The notes under the pieces were generated by a model that worked only from the letters and a program-made list of their open reading frames with translations, had not been told where the DNA came from and ran no database searches. This document shows, piece by piece, positions 1 through 9,082 of a DNA stretch of 64,000 bases. Position 1 is the first letter of the stretch, and each line of letters begins with the position of its first letter. Source of the DNA: an uncultured Alteromonadaceae bacterium (GTDB taxonomy: Bacteria; Pseudomonadota; Gammaproteobacteria; Enterobacterales; Alteromonadaceae); assembly GCA_947503265.1 (NCBI GenBank), contig CANNDC010000004.1, positions 224,827 through 288,826 of the forward strand, given 5' to 3'. Both the position numbers and the translations under genes were made by a program.

Positions 1-405
<405 letters not shown>

Positions 406-699
406 TTCGAATTAAAATGAGAGAGTTCTAGCAGCTATTTTTCTCAATTTCTTTTCCGTATCAGTGCGTTAAATTCGTTTGCAATAGGCCAGCTCTTGAC
501 GCACAAATTTGCCTTGTACTAGAAAAAATTGCCAGCTAGAACCTAACATGAAGTTAAACTATGTAATTCAACTATGTAATTCAACTATGTAATTCAAATT
601 GTTAGCTAATTTCTTATCCAGATTTTCAGGTTAGACTTTAATGACAATTAAATCAGATTTTAGCTGAGAAAACGCAAAGGTTGAAAAAACGTAAAATGC
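406..699. other. Intergenic region, convergent serS / tusE
   Basis: About 294 bases lie between the convergent ends of serS and tusE. I see no open reading frame with gene-like content and no strong terminator hairpin. The only notable structure is a perfect 13-base tandem triplication at 557-595, annotated separately. The rest is AT-rich and unremarkable. Confidence 0.6.
557..595. repeat. Tandem repeat, 3 perfect copies of a 13-mer
   Basis: The unit AACTATGTAATTC occurs three times head to tail (557-569, 570-582, 583-595), followed by AA. It is intergenic, between convergent genes. It has no spacers, so it is not a CRISPR array. It probably arose by slippage and may vary in copy number between strains (inference). 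Confidence 0.9.
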
Positions 700-1038
700 T
701 TATAAACACTTGGCAGGTTTAGGTAGGCCAGCAATTTTTGTGGCTTGCTTAGCTGGTCCTTTGGGGAATAGCCGGTGCAAATATCGACTATTCCCTTTTT
801 CAGGTCCAAATTTAGCTGCCATGGCTTTTACAAGGGCTCTAATTGCTGGACTTGTATTAAATTCTAGATAAAACTCTCTAACAAATCGAACGACTTCCCA
901 ACGGCTCTCATCAAGCTCAATATTTTCTGAGGCAGCCAGTAATGGGGCGAGTTCAACAGTCCAGTCATCAACATTTAGTAGGTATCCGGCTTTGTCGGTT
1001 TCCAATCGCTTGTTATCAAACTCGATAAAGTAATCCAT
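700..1038 (-). CDS. tusE: TusE sulfur-relay protein (DsrC/TusE family)
   Basis: This 112-residue protein is the last carrier of the Tus sulfur relay. It takes persulfide sulfur from TusBCD and passes it to MnmA for 2-thiolation of the wobble uridine in tRNA Lys/Glu/Gln. The length matches the family (about 109 residues). The family's C-terminal signature is clear: a GLPKPAKCL tail with the single conserved penultimate cysteine (C111). The second, upstream cysteine found in dissimilatory DsrC is absent, which favours TusE over a true DsrC. It is the last gene of a minus-strand tusDCBE set, 13 bases downstream of tusB, so probably co-transcribed. Confidence 0.93.
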   Translation of the reverse strand: MDYFIEFDNKRLETDKAGYLLNVDDWTVELAPLLAASENIELDESRWEVVRFVREFYLEFNTSPAIRALVKAMAAKFGPEKGNSRYLHRLFPKGPAKQATKIAGLPKPAKCL

Positions 1039-1051
1039 TCTTAATGCATCC

Positions 1052-1339
1052 TTACCACGACACTACGCTGTCATATTCTAAGGTTAAAGCAACTAAGTCA
1101 GGGTAATCTAGGGTTTTGATTCCAGCATTTTCCATTACAAGGCCTCTGGCATGCAGATCGGGCTCTAATACATAAATTTGTTTAGTTAATCGTTGTATGG
1201 ATTCTAGTAAGTCGGAATGTTTAATTGTATAGACAGCATCTTCGGTTAAGACAACCCCATCAATTGGGGACACGCGTTTTAAACCGTCAATAATTGTTGA
1301 GTTGGAAAATGGACTGGTATTGAATTTATGTAAAATCAT
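1052..1339 (-). CDS. tusB: TusB, sulfur-relay complex subunit (DsrH family)
   Basis: This 95-residue DsrH/TusB-family protein is the smallest subunit of the TusBCD hexamer that receives sulfur from TusA. The N-terminal [10 protein letters not shown] and the [11 protein letters not shown] segment are family-like. The protein is short and divergent, as TusB normally is, so much of the assignment rests on position: directly after tusC with a 3-base gap and before tusE. No active-site cysteine is expected in this subunit and none is seen. Confidence 0.88.
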   Translation of the reverse strand: MILHKFNTSPFSNSTIIDGLKRVSPIDGVVLTEDAVYTIKHSDLLESIQRLTKQIYVLEPDLHARGLVMENAGIKTLDYPDLVALTLEYDSVVSW

Positions 1340-1342
1340 CAG

Positions 1343-1696
1343 TTATCCAAACCTCAATAGCGTGTCACATTCTGAAAGAAGTGTCCGTAACTCTGAGTCA
1401 GAAACTAGTGTAGATTCAATGCATAGCGCCTCGTAGCTAAGATTTCTTAGCGTTAAACTTTCAGCACAAACATAGATATTTTCCACATCGTAGAAGCCTA
1501 ACGCAGCAAATGTTTTAGGGAAATTTTTGTGTTCAATTTGTTCTGGCGTTTGCTTTTCAATCAATTGAAACACACCATCATCAACAAAAAATAAACTAAT
1601 ATCTTGTGCAAAATTCGATGCGGCTAAGACAAAGTCTAGTGATTCTTGACCAGACTGGTTGCCGTAAGGAGAACTGCTATTAATCACACCAATCAA
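1343..1696 (-). CDS. tusC: TusC, sulfur-relay complex subunit (DsrF family)
   Basis: This 117-residue DsrE/F-like protein is the second subunit of the cytoplasmic TusBCD complex. It starts with the family-typical small beta-strand followed by the SSPYGNQSGQESLDFVLAAS segment, and contains the hydrophobic ISLFFVDDGVFQL strand characteristic of TusC. Its start codon overlaps the end of tusD by four bases (1693-1696), indicating translational coupling. Length and order agree with gammaproteobacterial tus operons. Confidence 0.92.
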   Translation of the reverse strand: MIGVINSSSPYGNQSGQESLDFVLAASNFAQDISLFFVDDGVFQLIEKQTPEQIEHKNFPKTFAALGFYDVENIYVCAESLTLRNLSYEALCIESTLVSDSELRTLLSECDTLLRFG

Positions 1697-2085
1697 AACT
1701 GAATCGTCCGATCTGCTTGATTGATTTGAGTGATTAGCTCACCCAGACCAACGGAAATAAAAGGAGGTTTTAGGTTGAAGTCTGCAAAGTCTTTGTTTTC
1801 ACGAACATCCTCTGAACTCAGAATACCTCTACGATTCGCTGCAGTAACACAAACCTGAAGAGGGATTTCAAATTGTTCCCCTAATGACTGCCACTTTTTC
1901 GCCAAATCTAACTCATCGCTTAATACCGATTGGAAAAAACTGCCGTTTAATACGCCTGCTTGATAGAAAAATACGCCAGACACGGTATGCCCCGTTTTGA
2001 TTGCGGCATCAATAAATCGATATGCACTGTACGCACCTTGAGAGTCAAGGGGAGGGGATGTCACTACAATAGAAAAGCTAGCCAA
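1693..2085 (-). CDS. tusD: TusD, catalytic sulfur-relay subunit (DsrE family)
   Basis: This 130-residue protein is the sulfur-accepting subunit of TusBCD. The active-site cysteine is C79 in the LQVCVTAANRRGI motif, matching Cys78 of the Escherichia coli protein. The start appears to be TTG at 2083-2085, preceded by a GAGG Shine-Dalgarno element about nine bases upstream. It is the first gene of the tusDCBE operon. The operon promoter should lie between here and the yccA terminator (2154-2182), but I cannot pick a clear one. Confidence 0.93.
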   Translation of the reverse strand: MASFSIVVTSPPLDSQGAYSAYRFIDAAIKTGHTVSGVFFYQAGVLNGSFFQSVLSDELDLAKKWQSLGEQFEIPLQVCVTAANRRGILSSEDVRENKDFADFNLKPPFISVGLGELITQINQADRTIQF

Positions 2086-2153
2086 AAAGAAATTAACCTC
2101 AAAAAATATAAATCTTAAACAAACTTAGTTGCAAAAAGTCTTAGCCTGAAACA

Positions 2154-2182
2154 AAAACACCCCAGCAAAACTGAGGTGTTTT
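2154..2182 (-). terminator. Rho-independent terminator of yccA
   Basis: An 8-bp perfect outer stem (AAAACACC / GGTGTTTT) continues after one mismatch into three more pairs around a 5-base loop. On the minus strand it ends in a T tract just after the yccA stop. It separates yccA from tusDCBE. Confidence 0.82.
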
Positions 2183-2198
2183 ATCATATCAGATAAAC

Positions 2199-2867
2199 TT
2201 AGTCGTCGCCGCCAAACGCTCCCAAAAGGTGTAGGATCGACGTGAACAAATTGTAGATATTCAAATACATAGAAACAGTCGCTCTTATGTAGTTGGTTTC
2301 GCCACCATTAATTATGCGGCTGGTGTCATAAAGAATAAAACCAGACATAATGAACACAATTGCCGCGCTGATTGCTAAAGATAGTGCTGGAATTTGGAAG
2401 AATAAATTCGCCAACATTGCCACTACAGCGACGATTAGGCCAACTAATAAAAAACCACCCATAAATGAAAAGTCTTTCTTAGTTGTTAATACATAGCCAG
2501 ATAAACCAAAGAATACTAATGCTGTTGCACCGAGCGATTGAAATACTAAGCTTGCTCCGCCGGGGAAGGCTAGATAATGGTTAAGCATTGGCCCTAAAGA
2601 ACCACCAAGTAACCCAGTGAATGCAAAAACAAACAAAATGCCTTTTGAACTGTTCGCTACTTTATTCAAAAAGAATATCATCACAAGAGCAGACAAAGAC
2701 ATAACCAATGCAGCGCCTCTTGGTACCTCTAACGCTACTGACAATGCCGCACATACGGCACTAAAGGTCAGTGTCATAGCAAGCAACATATAAGTATTTC
2801 TCAATACTTTGTTAGTTTCCAGAACCGATGCTTCCGCTGCCGGTTGGTAAACGCGATCTCTATCCAT
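2199..2867 (-). CDS. yccA: YccA-type Bax inhibitor-1 family membrane protein
   Basis: This 222-residue inner-membrane protein has about seven predicted hydrophobic helices, starting near residue 26. The C-terminal signature matches the BI-1/UPF0005 family: FILYDTSRIINGG followed by SMYLNIYNLFTSILHLLG. In E. coli YccA interacts with and modulates the FtsH protease; the same role here is inferred from family. A good GGAGG Shine-Dalgarno precedes the ATG at 2867. It lies upstream of tusDCBE on the same strand, as in enterobacteria, with a terminator between them. Confidence 0.92.
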   Translation of the reverse strand: MDRDRVYQPAAEASVLETNKVLRNTYMLLAMTLTFSAVCAALSVALEVPRGAALVMSLSALVMIFFLNKVANSSKGILFVFAFTGLLGGSLGPMLNHYLAFPGGASLVFQSLGATALVFFGLSGYVLTTKKDFSFMGGFLLVGLIVAVVAMLANLFFQIPALSLAISAAIVFIMSGFILYDTSRIINGGETNYIRATVSMYLNIYNLFTSILHLLGAFGGDD

Positions 2868-3066
2868 CTAAAACCTCCAATAGGTCAGTAAAATTTAATA
2901 ATTGAGTAAATTAGTAAAGTATTTCTTATATAGTCCATTTGTATGGTTTTTAGTTCACTTTTTCAAGTGTTTTCGGTGCTGAAAAGGTAAGAATTCGTGA
3001 ATCGACTGTAAACTAGCCAAATTGACCAAAGATACAGCGAATAAAATAAAAAAACGCACTTAGCTC

Positions 3067-3095
3067 TTTACAAGGCAAAAAAAGGCCATTAATAT
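3067..3095 (+). promoter_or_regulatory. Sigma-70 promoter of tRNA-Ser
   Basis: TTTACA (3067-3072), a 17-base spacer and TAATAT (3090-3095) sit 15 bases before the mature tRNA. A GC-rich stretch (CGCCCC) follows the -10 box, the discriminator type common at stringently controlled stable-RNA promoters. Confidence 0.75.
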
Positions 3096-3109
3096 TCGCC
3101 CCACTTCGC

Positions 3110-3201
3110 GGAGAGGTGGCAGAGCTCGGTTTAATGCACCTGACTTGAAATCAGACGTAGGTTCATCCCTACCGGGGGTTCGAATCCCTCCCTCTCCGCC
3201 A
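3110..3201 (+). tRNA. tRNA-Ser(TGA)
   Basis: Class II tRNA of about 89 bases plus encoded CCA. The acceptor stem GGAGAGG (3110-3116) pairs with CCTCTCC (3191-3197), the discriminator is G3198, and CCA is at 3199-3201. The anticodon loop at 3144-3150 carries TGA at 3146-3148. There is a long variable arm typical of serine tRNAs, and a T-arm with GGTTCGAATC. Confidence 0.96.
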
Positions 3202-3208
3202 ATATTCA

Positions 3209-3245
3209 AAAAAGCCTGCACTTGATGCGGGCTTTTTGCTTTTTG
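3209..3245 (+). terminator. Rho-independent terminator after tRNA-Ser
   Basis: A 12-bp stem (3209-3220 with 3226-3237, one G-U pair) closes the loop CTTGA and runs into a T-rich tail. It directly follows the tRNA. Confidence 0.9.
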
Positions 3246-3306
3246 TTATTTGAAAATTTGTTCTTCTCGCGATATGGTCAGGTTATTCATTGCTACACAT
3301 GACCCT

Positions 3307-3525
3307 ATGTCAGTGAAAACCATTAAGAAATCACGCAAGTCTATACCTACTTTACTAAAGTGTCGTTGTGGCGGCGACGCTAGCAAGCCTGAAAAAGTAA
3401 CCTATTGTACAGATCGCTGGCGCATAACCTGTTCTATTGAAACTTGTCACGCAGCCAATTGTGGGCAAGGACTTGCTGCAACTATTTATGGCTGGAATCA
3501 ATTGGCTCAACACGTTTATAGATAA
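3307..3525 (+). CDS. Small zinc-ribbon protein, Lar (restriction alleviation)-like
   Basis: A short protein of about 72 residues from ATG 3307. The frame is open upstream to a TTG at 3250, with another ATG at 3274, and none of these has a clear Shine-Dalgarno, so the start is uncertain. The body has the layout C-x-CGG-x-A ... WRI-x-C ... C ... I-x-x-WN, which resembles small zinc ribbons of the Lar restriction-alleviation family, usually phage- or island-borne. It sits between a tRNA-Ser and uvrY, an unusual place for such a gene, so it could be a remnant of an element inserted beside the tRNA (inference). Function in the host is unknown. Confidence 0.5.
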   Translation: MSVKTIKKSRKSIPTLLKCRCGGDASKPEKVTYCTDRWRITCSIETCHAANCGQGLAATIYGWNQLAQHVYR

Positions 3526-3615
3526 TAGTAGAAAATTTCCCATGAAATCAGATGCGAATGAACTCACTAGTGTGTTATTTTACCCGCATACGTTGTATTA
3601 GTTGTCGGGGCAAGA

Positions 3616-4260
3616 GTGATAAAGCTGCTGTTGGTTGATGATCATGAGATAGTTCGAACCGGTATTCGGCGAATTTTGGAAGATATCCACGACTTTAAGG
3701 TGGTAGGCGAAGTTCATAATGGTGAGGAGGCAATCAAGTTCTGTCGAAACCACGCTCCAGATGTAGTGCTTATGGACATGAATATGCCCGGAATTGGTGG
3801 TCTAGAAGCAACTAAACAAATCATTCATTATGCTCAAGATTCTCGTGTCATTGTGTTGTCTGTTCAAAAAGAAAATCCCATTCCTGCCAGGGTCATGCAA
3901 ATGGGGGCTTTCGGTTATTTAACAAAAAGTGCAGAACCAAAAGAAATGATCAACGCCATTCGAAAAGTCGCTGCAGGTCAACGCTATATTGCACCCGAAA
4001 TAGCTCAACAAATAGCAATAGGTCAACTTAATCTGCAAGAAACCAGTCCGTTTGAACAACTTTCAAAACGCGAACTAGAAATCACCATAATGTTGACTAA
4101 AGGAACTCGTGTTCCAGAGATTGCTGATAAACTGAATATTAGTGCCAAGACAGTAAATACGTATCGCTACCGTATGTTCGAAAAGTTAAGAGTGGGGTCT
4201 GATGTCGAGTTAACACACTTAGCAATAAGACATAATTTGATCGACTCAGATAATTTGTAA
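3616..4260 (+). CDS. uvrY: UvrY/GacA-type two-component response regulator
   Basis: This 214-residue NarL/FixJ-type regulator has an N-terminal receiver domain (acidic D8/D9, phospho-acceptor D54 in VVLMDMNMPG, conserved K near 104) and a C-terminal LuxR-type helix-turn-helix (residues ~145-205, ending AKTVNTYRYRMFEKL). By family it is the partner of the BarA/GacS sensor and activates CsrB-type small RNAs that control carbon storage, motility and biofilm. Start is GTG 3616, with GGGG nearby upstream. It is followed by uvrC after 23 bases, the classical uvrY-uvrC arrangement. Confidence 0.95.
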   Translation: MIKLLLVDDHEIVRTGIRRILEDIHDFKVVGEVHNGEEAIKFCRNHAPDVVLMDMNMPGIGGLEATKQIIHYAQDSRVIVLSVQKENPIPARVMQMGAFGYLTKSAEPKEMINAIRKVAAGQRYIAPEIAQQIAIGQLNLQETSPFEQLSKRELEITIMLTKGTRVPEIADKLNISAKTVNTYRYRMFEKLRVGSDVELTHLAIRHNLIDSDNL

Positions 4261-4283
4261 AGAACTGACTATCCTTCCATTGC

Positions 4284-6110
4284 ATGACTGACAATACAGA
4301 TTTTGATTCTAAGGCCTTCTTAAAAAACCTGACACCAGAACCTGGTGTGTATCGGATGTACAATCAAAAGGAAGAAGTGATTTATGTTGGTAAAGCAAAA
4401 AACTTAAAAAACCGCGTTAATAGTTATTTTCGGAAAAACGTCGATAGCGTTAAAACTGCATCATTAGTAAGAAATATCGCGAATATCGAAGTTACCGTTG
4501 TCAACAGCGAAACCGAAGCGTTTATTTTAGAAAATAATTTCATCAAAAAGTATAAGCCGCGATATAACGTGGTGCTTAGAGATGACAAGTCTTATCCTTT
4601 TATTTTCCTGTCTGAACACCAGCATCCAAGACTCAGTTTGCACCGAGGTGCAAAAAAACAAGCGGGAGAATACTTTGGGCCTTATCCTAGTGCTTGGGCA
4701 GTGCGTGAAAGCCTTAGAACTATGCAAAAGCTTTTTCCCATAAGGCAATGTGAGGATGCTTACTATAGAGCCCGCAGTCGTCCTTGCCTGCAATATCAAT
4801 TGAAGCGGTGTGCCGGCCCTTGTGTTGAAGGTCTGGTAACAGATGAAGAATATCAGCAGCAAATTGACTATGCACGCTTATTTCTTAAAGGTAAAAACAA
4901 GGTAGTCATTGACTCATTGGTGAAAAAAATGGAATCCGCTAGTCTTGAACTAAGATTTGAGGCAGCAGCGCGTTACCGAGACCAAATATCCGCCTTGAAT
5001 AAGGTGCAGGAACAACAGTGGGTCAGTGGTAATCAAGAAGAAATGGATGTGTTTGGCTTTGTATATCGCAATGGCATTGCCTCGATTCAAGGTTTCTTTA
5101 TTCGTGACAATAAATTATTGGGAAGCAAGAGCTTTTTTCCAAAAGTTCCATCAGAATCTAGTCCAGAAGAAGTACTTGAATCATTCATTTTGCAGTTTTA
5201 TTTAGCCGGCAATAAGTCTATACCAAAGCAAATAGTGTTGCCGCAGCAACTACAAGAACAAAAATCCATTGAGTTAGTTTTGTCTGAAGAAGCTGGACGT
5301 AAAATTCAATTCTTTAAAGGTGCAAGAGATGAAAAGAAACGCTATTTAGAGTTGGCAAACAAAAATGCTGAAACAGCATTAGAATCGAAACAAAATCAAC
5401 AAAAATCAGTATTTGCACGTTATCTAGAATTGGAAAAGATATTGGATTTTGAAAAACCAATTCAAAGGATGGAATGTTTTGATATCAGCCATACATCTGG
5501 GCAACAAACCGTGGCTTCTTGTGTTGTATTTAACCGAGACGGCCCATACAAAACGGATTATCGCCGTTTTAACATCGAAGGGATCACCCCTGGCGACGAT
5601 TATGCCGCTATGGCACAAGCATTGAGTCGTCGCTATAAAAATGCGTCTGAAGAATCAAAGATCCCCGATATTTTGTTTATCGATGGTGGTAAAGGTCAAC
5701 TCGCTCAAGCTGAAGCGCATTTTGAAGATTGGCATATTGATAAAAAACCTTTACTAATTGGCGTAGCGAAGGGAACAAGCAGAAAACCGGGTCTTGAAAC
5801 ACTTATTCTTGCTGGTAATCATGATACTATTCCCATGTCTGCAGATTCACCTGCATTGCATTTGATTCAGCATATCCGAGATGAATCTCATCGATTTGCA
5901 ATTACCGGACACAGAGCTCGTCGTCAAAAAGACAAGAAAAAGTCCGTATTAGAATCTGTCCCTGGCGTTGGGGCTAAAAGGCGCCAAAGCTTACTTAAAT
6001 ATATGGGAGGCTTACAAGGGTTGCTAAAAGCCAGTAAAGACGAAATTGCCAAAGTGCCAGGCATTAGTAACGAGTTGGCAGACATTATTTACGATCATAT
6101 TCATTCTTAA
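4284..6110 (+). CDS. uvrC: Excinuclease ABC subunit C
   Basis: This 608-residue nucleotide-excision-repair nuclease cuts DNA on both sides of a lesion after UvrAB loading. In order: GIY-YIG nuclease for the 3' cut (residues ~15-95, with GVYRMY and VIYVGKAKNLKNRV), a cysteine-containing linker (RPCLQYQLKRCAGPC), the UVR domain that binds UvrB (~200-238), the RNase H-like 5' nuclease (MECFDISH, and FIDGGKGQL), and tandem helix-hairpin-helix motifs at the end (SVPGVGAKRRQSLL, KVPGISNELAD). Length is normal. It is co-directional with uvrY and pgsA. Confidence 0.97.
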   Translation: MTDNTDFDSKAFLKNLTPEPGVYRMYNQKEEVIYVGKAKNLKNRVNSYFRKNVDSVKTASLVRNIANIEVTVVNSETEAFILENNFIKKYKPRYNVVLRDDKSYPFIFLSEHQHPRLSLHRGAKKQAGEYFGPYPSAWAVRESLRTMQKLFPIRQCEDAYYRARSRPCLQYQLKRCAGPCVEGLVTDEEYQQQIDYARLFLKGKNKVVIDSLVKKMESASLELRFEAAARYRDQISALNKVQEQQWVSGNQEEMDVFGFVYRNGIASIQGFFIRDNKLLGSKSFFPKVPSESSPEEVLESFILQFYLAGNKSIPKQIVLPQQLQEQKSIELVLSEEAGRKIQFFKGARDEKKRYLELANKNAETALESKQNQQKSVFARYLELEKILDFEKPIQRMECFDISHTSGQQTVASCVVFNRDGPYKTDYRRFNIEGITPGDDYAAMAQALSRRYKNASEESKIPDILFIDGGKGQLAQAEAHFEDWHIDKKPLLIGVAKGTSRKPGLETLILAGNHDTIPMSADSPALHLIQHIRDESHRFAITGHRARRQKDKKKSVLESVPGVGAKRRQSLLKYMGGLQGLLKASKDEIAKVPGISNELADIIYDHIHS

Positions 6111-6134
6111 ACCAAGTCGAGGCAATATTTACAG

Positions 6135-6707
6135 ATGTGGACAATTCCCAATATCATAACCATGTTACGTGTTGTGTTAATCCCTGTTTTTGTCGTGGTG
6201 TATTACCTTGATTGGGAATGGGCTCGTCAGGCTGGCGCGTTTATATTTTGGTTAGCGGCCATCACAGATTGGTTTGATGGCTATTTAGCCAGAAAGCTAA
6301 AGCAATCGACTGCATTTGGTGCGTTCTTAGACCCCGTTGCAGATAAACTCATTGTATCTGCTGCGTTGTTAATGATAACGCACACTTATGCATCAATATG
6401 GATTACGGTACCTGCGATTCTGTTGATGTCTAGAGAGATATACATTTCTGCTCTTCGAGAGTGGATGGGGCAACAAGGAAAAAGCGATTTAGTCGCTGTT
6501 TCTATGATGGGTAAAGCCAAAACCATGGCTCAGATGCTCGCGTTAATTGGATTATTGTCTGAATTAGAAACGTTTATGGGAGTTACTATTTATTGGGTGA
6601 CTTTAGGGTATGTTCTTCTCTATTTTGCGGCGGTACTTTCTGTTTGGTCAATGGTGACCTATACAATTGCTGCTTGGAAGGACATGATAAAGACTCCAAA
6701 TCAATAA
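6135..6707 (+). CDS. pgsA: Phosphatidylglycerophosphate synthase
   Basis: This 190-residue inner-membrane enzyme condenses CDP-diacylglycerol with glycerol 3-phosphate, the committed step to phosphatidylglycerol and cardiolipin. The complete CDP-alcohol phosphotransferase motif D-G-x2-A-R-x8-G-x3-D-x3-D is present, with D48, G49, A52, R53, G62, D66 and D70. Several hydrophobic helices flank it. Start is ATG 6135, 24 bases after uvrC. The order uvrY-uvrC-pgsA-tRNAs is conserved in gammaproteobacteria. Confidence 0.95.
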   Translation: MWTIPNIITMLRVVLIPVFVVVYYLDWEWARQAGAFIFWLAAITDWFDGYLARKLKQSTAFGAFLDPVADKLIVSAALLMITHTYASIWITVPAILLMSREIYISALREWMGQQGKSDLVAVSMMGKAKTMAQMLALIGLLSELETFMGVTIYWVTLGYVLLYFAAVLSVWSMVTYTIAAWKDMIKTPNQ

Positions 6708-6773
6708 ATTGGTGGTTTTTAAGGCGATTAAATCAAAATTGCAGCAAACTGTCATAAATGCATCTTTTTCTGG

Positions 6774-6801
6774 TTGACAGATAACACTTTGAAGGTAGAA
6801 T
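6774..6801 (+). promoter_or_regulatory. Strong sigma-70 promoter of the Gly-Cys-Leu tRNA operon
   Basis: TTGACA (6774-6779) is a perfect -35 box. A 16-base spacer and TAGAAT (6796-6801) follow, then a GC-rich discriminator (GCTGCC), as expected for growth-rate-regulated stable RNA. It is about 60 bases before the first mature tRNA. Confidence 0.87.
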
Positions 6802-6862
6802 GCTGCCTCACATTTCGCAACAGCGGAATTTGAAATAAGCGCAAGCTTATTTGGTTAGACAG

Positions 6863-6938
<76 letters not shown>

Positions 6939-6944
6939 AATTTT

Positions 6945-7018
6945 GGCGGAATGGCAGAATGGCTATGCAGCGGATTGCAAATCCGTGGATCTCGGTTCGA
7001 CTCCGGGTTCCGCCTCCA
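6945..7018 (+). tRNA. tRNA-Cys(GCA)
   Basis: Acceptor GGCGGAA (6945-6951) pairs with TTCCGCC (7008-7014), with discriminator T7015 and CCA at 7016-7018. Anticodon GCA is at 6977-6979. It follows tRNA-Gly by six bases. Confidence 0.97.
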
Positions 7019-7043
7019 TACTTCTAAAATTTATACACCCAAT

Positions 7044-7128
7044 GCGAGGGTGGTGGAATTGGTATACACACAGGATTTAAAATCCTGCGCCTAACGGCAT
7101 GAGGGTTCAAGTCCCTCTCCTCGCACCA
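7044..7128 (+). tRNA. tRNA-Leu(TAA)
   Basis: Acceptor GCGAGGG (7044-7050) pairs with TCCTCGC (7118-7124, one G-U pair). Discriminator A7125 is the leucine identity base, and CCA is at 7126-7128. Anticodon TAA is at 7078-7080, and there is a long variable arm. This matches the glyW-cysT-leuZ cluster of E. coli. A T-rich stretch follows and may end transcription. Confidence 0.97.
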
Positions 7129-7412
7129 TTTCTTTTTTAGTTCTCCTTCCCATATACAATCTACTTATTTTCAAATTTCATACAGCAATTTGATTGAAAT
7201 CCTCAAGTAACAAATCAATAGTTTTATTAGGTCGTGTTGCAAATTTAAAATCCTAAAATTTGATTAGGCTCAACTATCGAATGTGCTTAGTAATCATTAA
7301 TTCTCAAGTAGGCTAGGGTAACTTCTAGCCAATTTAATATAAAAATTATACAGCTCAACAGAAGTTGAATTGACCAGCGTCTCAAAGAAATCTGGGGAGA
7401 AAAAATCTCTGA

Positions 7413-8660
7413 CTAAGATTTTTTCTTTTTCCTAATCTTATTGCCGGTAATTCGAGTACTGCTAGCTTTATTTGTTTTGCTAGGTCGACGATTTGATGAA
7501 ATACTTTTCAATAAGCTTTGACGATCGCTAACCTCAAAGCCTTTTTTCACTACACGCTGGATTGAAGTGCCAATTAGCGTTTCAATTCGATTAATAGTTC
7601 GTTCTTCTTCGCGACTTACAAAAGAAATAGCGTTTCCTTTATTTCCAGCACGCCCCGTTCGTCCAATTCGGTGTACATAGTCCTCTGGAAGGTAGGGGAG
7701 GTTATAATTAACAACATAGTCGAGTCCTTGGATATCTAATCCGCGGGCAGCTACTTCAGTGGCAATAAGCACTTGTAATTTAGCCGATTTAAAATCTGCC
7801 AGTGCACGACGTCTTGAACCCTGACTTTTGTCGCTATGACACACAGCTGCGTCTATTTTATGTTGTTTTAACGCTCCCAAAAGTCTGTCGGCTTGCTCTT
7901 TCGTGCTGGTAAATACCAGAACTTGAAACCAATTCTGTTCATCAAGTAGCTTCTTAAATAGGTCGATTTTTCGACTTTCCTCTACTGGATACATAACGTG
8001 ATTGACGGTTTCTGCAGTGGTGTTAATTTCACTGACTCGAATTTCTTGGTGATTGTTGAGTATCTTATGGCAGAACTCATTCACGGCTGGTGAACTAGTC
8101 GCAGAGTACATAAGCGTTTGCCGTTTTTCTGCGGTATGTTTAATGATGTTATTTACGTCGGTGATAAAGCCCATGTCTAACATACGGTCTGCTTCATCAA
8201 GCACTACAAATTCTGCATTGGCAAGGGTCACACTATTAAGGGCCATATGTTCGAGCAATCTTCCAGGAGTCGCGATTAGTATATCCGTACCCATTTTAAG
8301 TTTACTGGTTTGACCGCCCAATTTAACACCGCCAAACAAGGCAGTGACCTTCAAATGTGTGAATTGCGCATAGCGGCTAAAGGCATTTGCCAATTGTTCA
8401 CAAAGTTCTCTTGTTGGCGTTAAAATTAGCGCTCTCGGACTGGCAGAGAGAGTTTCTTTTGGTACATCTAACATTTGCTGCAATATTGGTAGTGCAAATG
8501 CTGCCGTTTTGCCTGTTCCTGTTTGTGCGTGGACAAGCAAATCTTGGCCACGTCGAGCCTTACTCAATGTCTTTTCTTGAACGGGGGTGAGTTTTTTATA
8601 ACCGCAATCATTAATGGCCCGTTCTAGTGGTTCTGCTAGGTCTAATGCTGAAAATTTCAA
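7413..8660 (-). CDS. rhlE: DEAD-box ATP-dependent RNA helicase, RhlE type
   Basis: This 415-residue RNA helicase probably acts in ribosome assembly or RNA turnover. Motifs in order: Q motif (PVQEKTL), Walker A (AQTGTGKTAAF, ~45-55), PTRELCEQ, GG, TPGRLLEH, DEAD (VVLDEADRMLDMGF), SAT (YSATSS), then the second RecA domain with ARGLDIQGL and HRIGRTGRAG. The C-terminal tail is short and very basic (RKKKKS), as in RhlE. The start appears to be TTG at 8658-8660, with GAGGAA upstream. Among DEAD-box subfamilies RhlE fits best, but exact subfamily naming is less certain than the class. Confidence 0.85.
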   Translation of the reverse strand: MKFSALDLAEPLERAINDCGYKKLTPVQEKTLSKARRGQDLLVHAQTGTGKTAAFALPILQQMLDVPKETLSASPRALILTPTRELCEQLANAFSRYAQFTHLKVTALFGGVKLGGQTSKLKMGTDILIATPGRLLEHMALNSVTLANAEFVVLDEADRMLDMGFITDVNNIIKHTAEKRQTLMYSATSSPAVNEFCHKILNNHQEIRVSEINTTAETVNHVMYPVEESRKIDLFKKLLDEQNWFQVLVFTSTKEQADRLLGALKQHKIDAAVCHSDKSQGSRRRALADFKSAKLQVLIATEVAARGLDIQGLDYVVNYNLPYLPEDYVHRIGRTGRAGNKGNAISFVSREEERTINRIETLIGTSIQRVVKKGFEVSDRQSLLKSISSNRRPSKTNKASSTRITGNKIRKKKKS

Positions 8661-9082
8661 TTGGATTCCTCTAATGCTAACTTGCGGCTAAATATTTTAA
8701 CGCGTGTCTTTCAAATAAATTTATAGCGACTAAAAAATGAGTGCGGAATATACAGTATTTTAAGCTGGTTAGTATGAATATATGTTGATTCTCTGTGCAA
8801 ATATTAACGTACAGTGGTGAGCTCAAGTCATAATGCTTGATTTGTCGTTGCGTACTCTAGAAACTAATCACTCTATTTAAAATACAGCGTGCTAAATGCA
8901 ACGTGTAAATACTGCTCAGTGACCGATTGCAACTAATGATAACTATTCAACGGCAATTAATGGCAACAAATGGCAACTTTCTGGGCGTAACTCGGGTTTA
9001 AAAAACGCTGAGATCATTCTTAAAATTTGAGATAGTGCCATGTATTTCATAGCGAATTAGAAATTCATTTTGGAGATAAAAA
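8661..9082. other. Divergent intergenic region rhlE / ACT-domain gene
   Basis: About 420 bases lie between divergent genes, so promoters for both must be here, but I cannot identify convincing -35/-10 pairs. Near 8960-8980 the short words GGCAAT and AATGGCAAC recur a few times. No gene-like ORF and no RNA gene is seen. Confidence 0.5.

Noticed and set aside
557..595. CRISPR-like array
   Set aside because: Only three adjacent 13-base copies without spacers and no cas gene.
3355..3567. 70-codon minus-strand frame opposite the zinc-ribbon gene
   Set aside because: The plus frame has the ordered cysteine pattern; the minus frame does not resemble any protein family.
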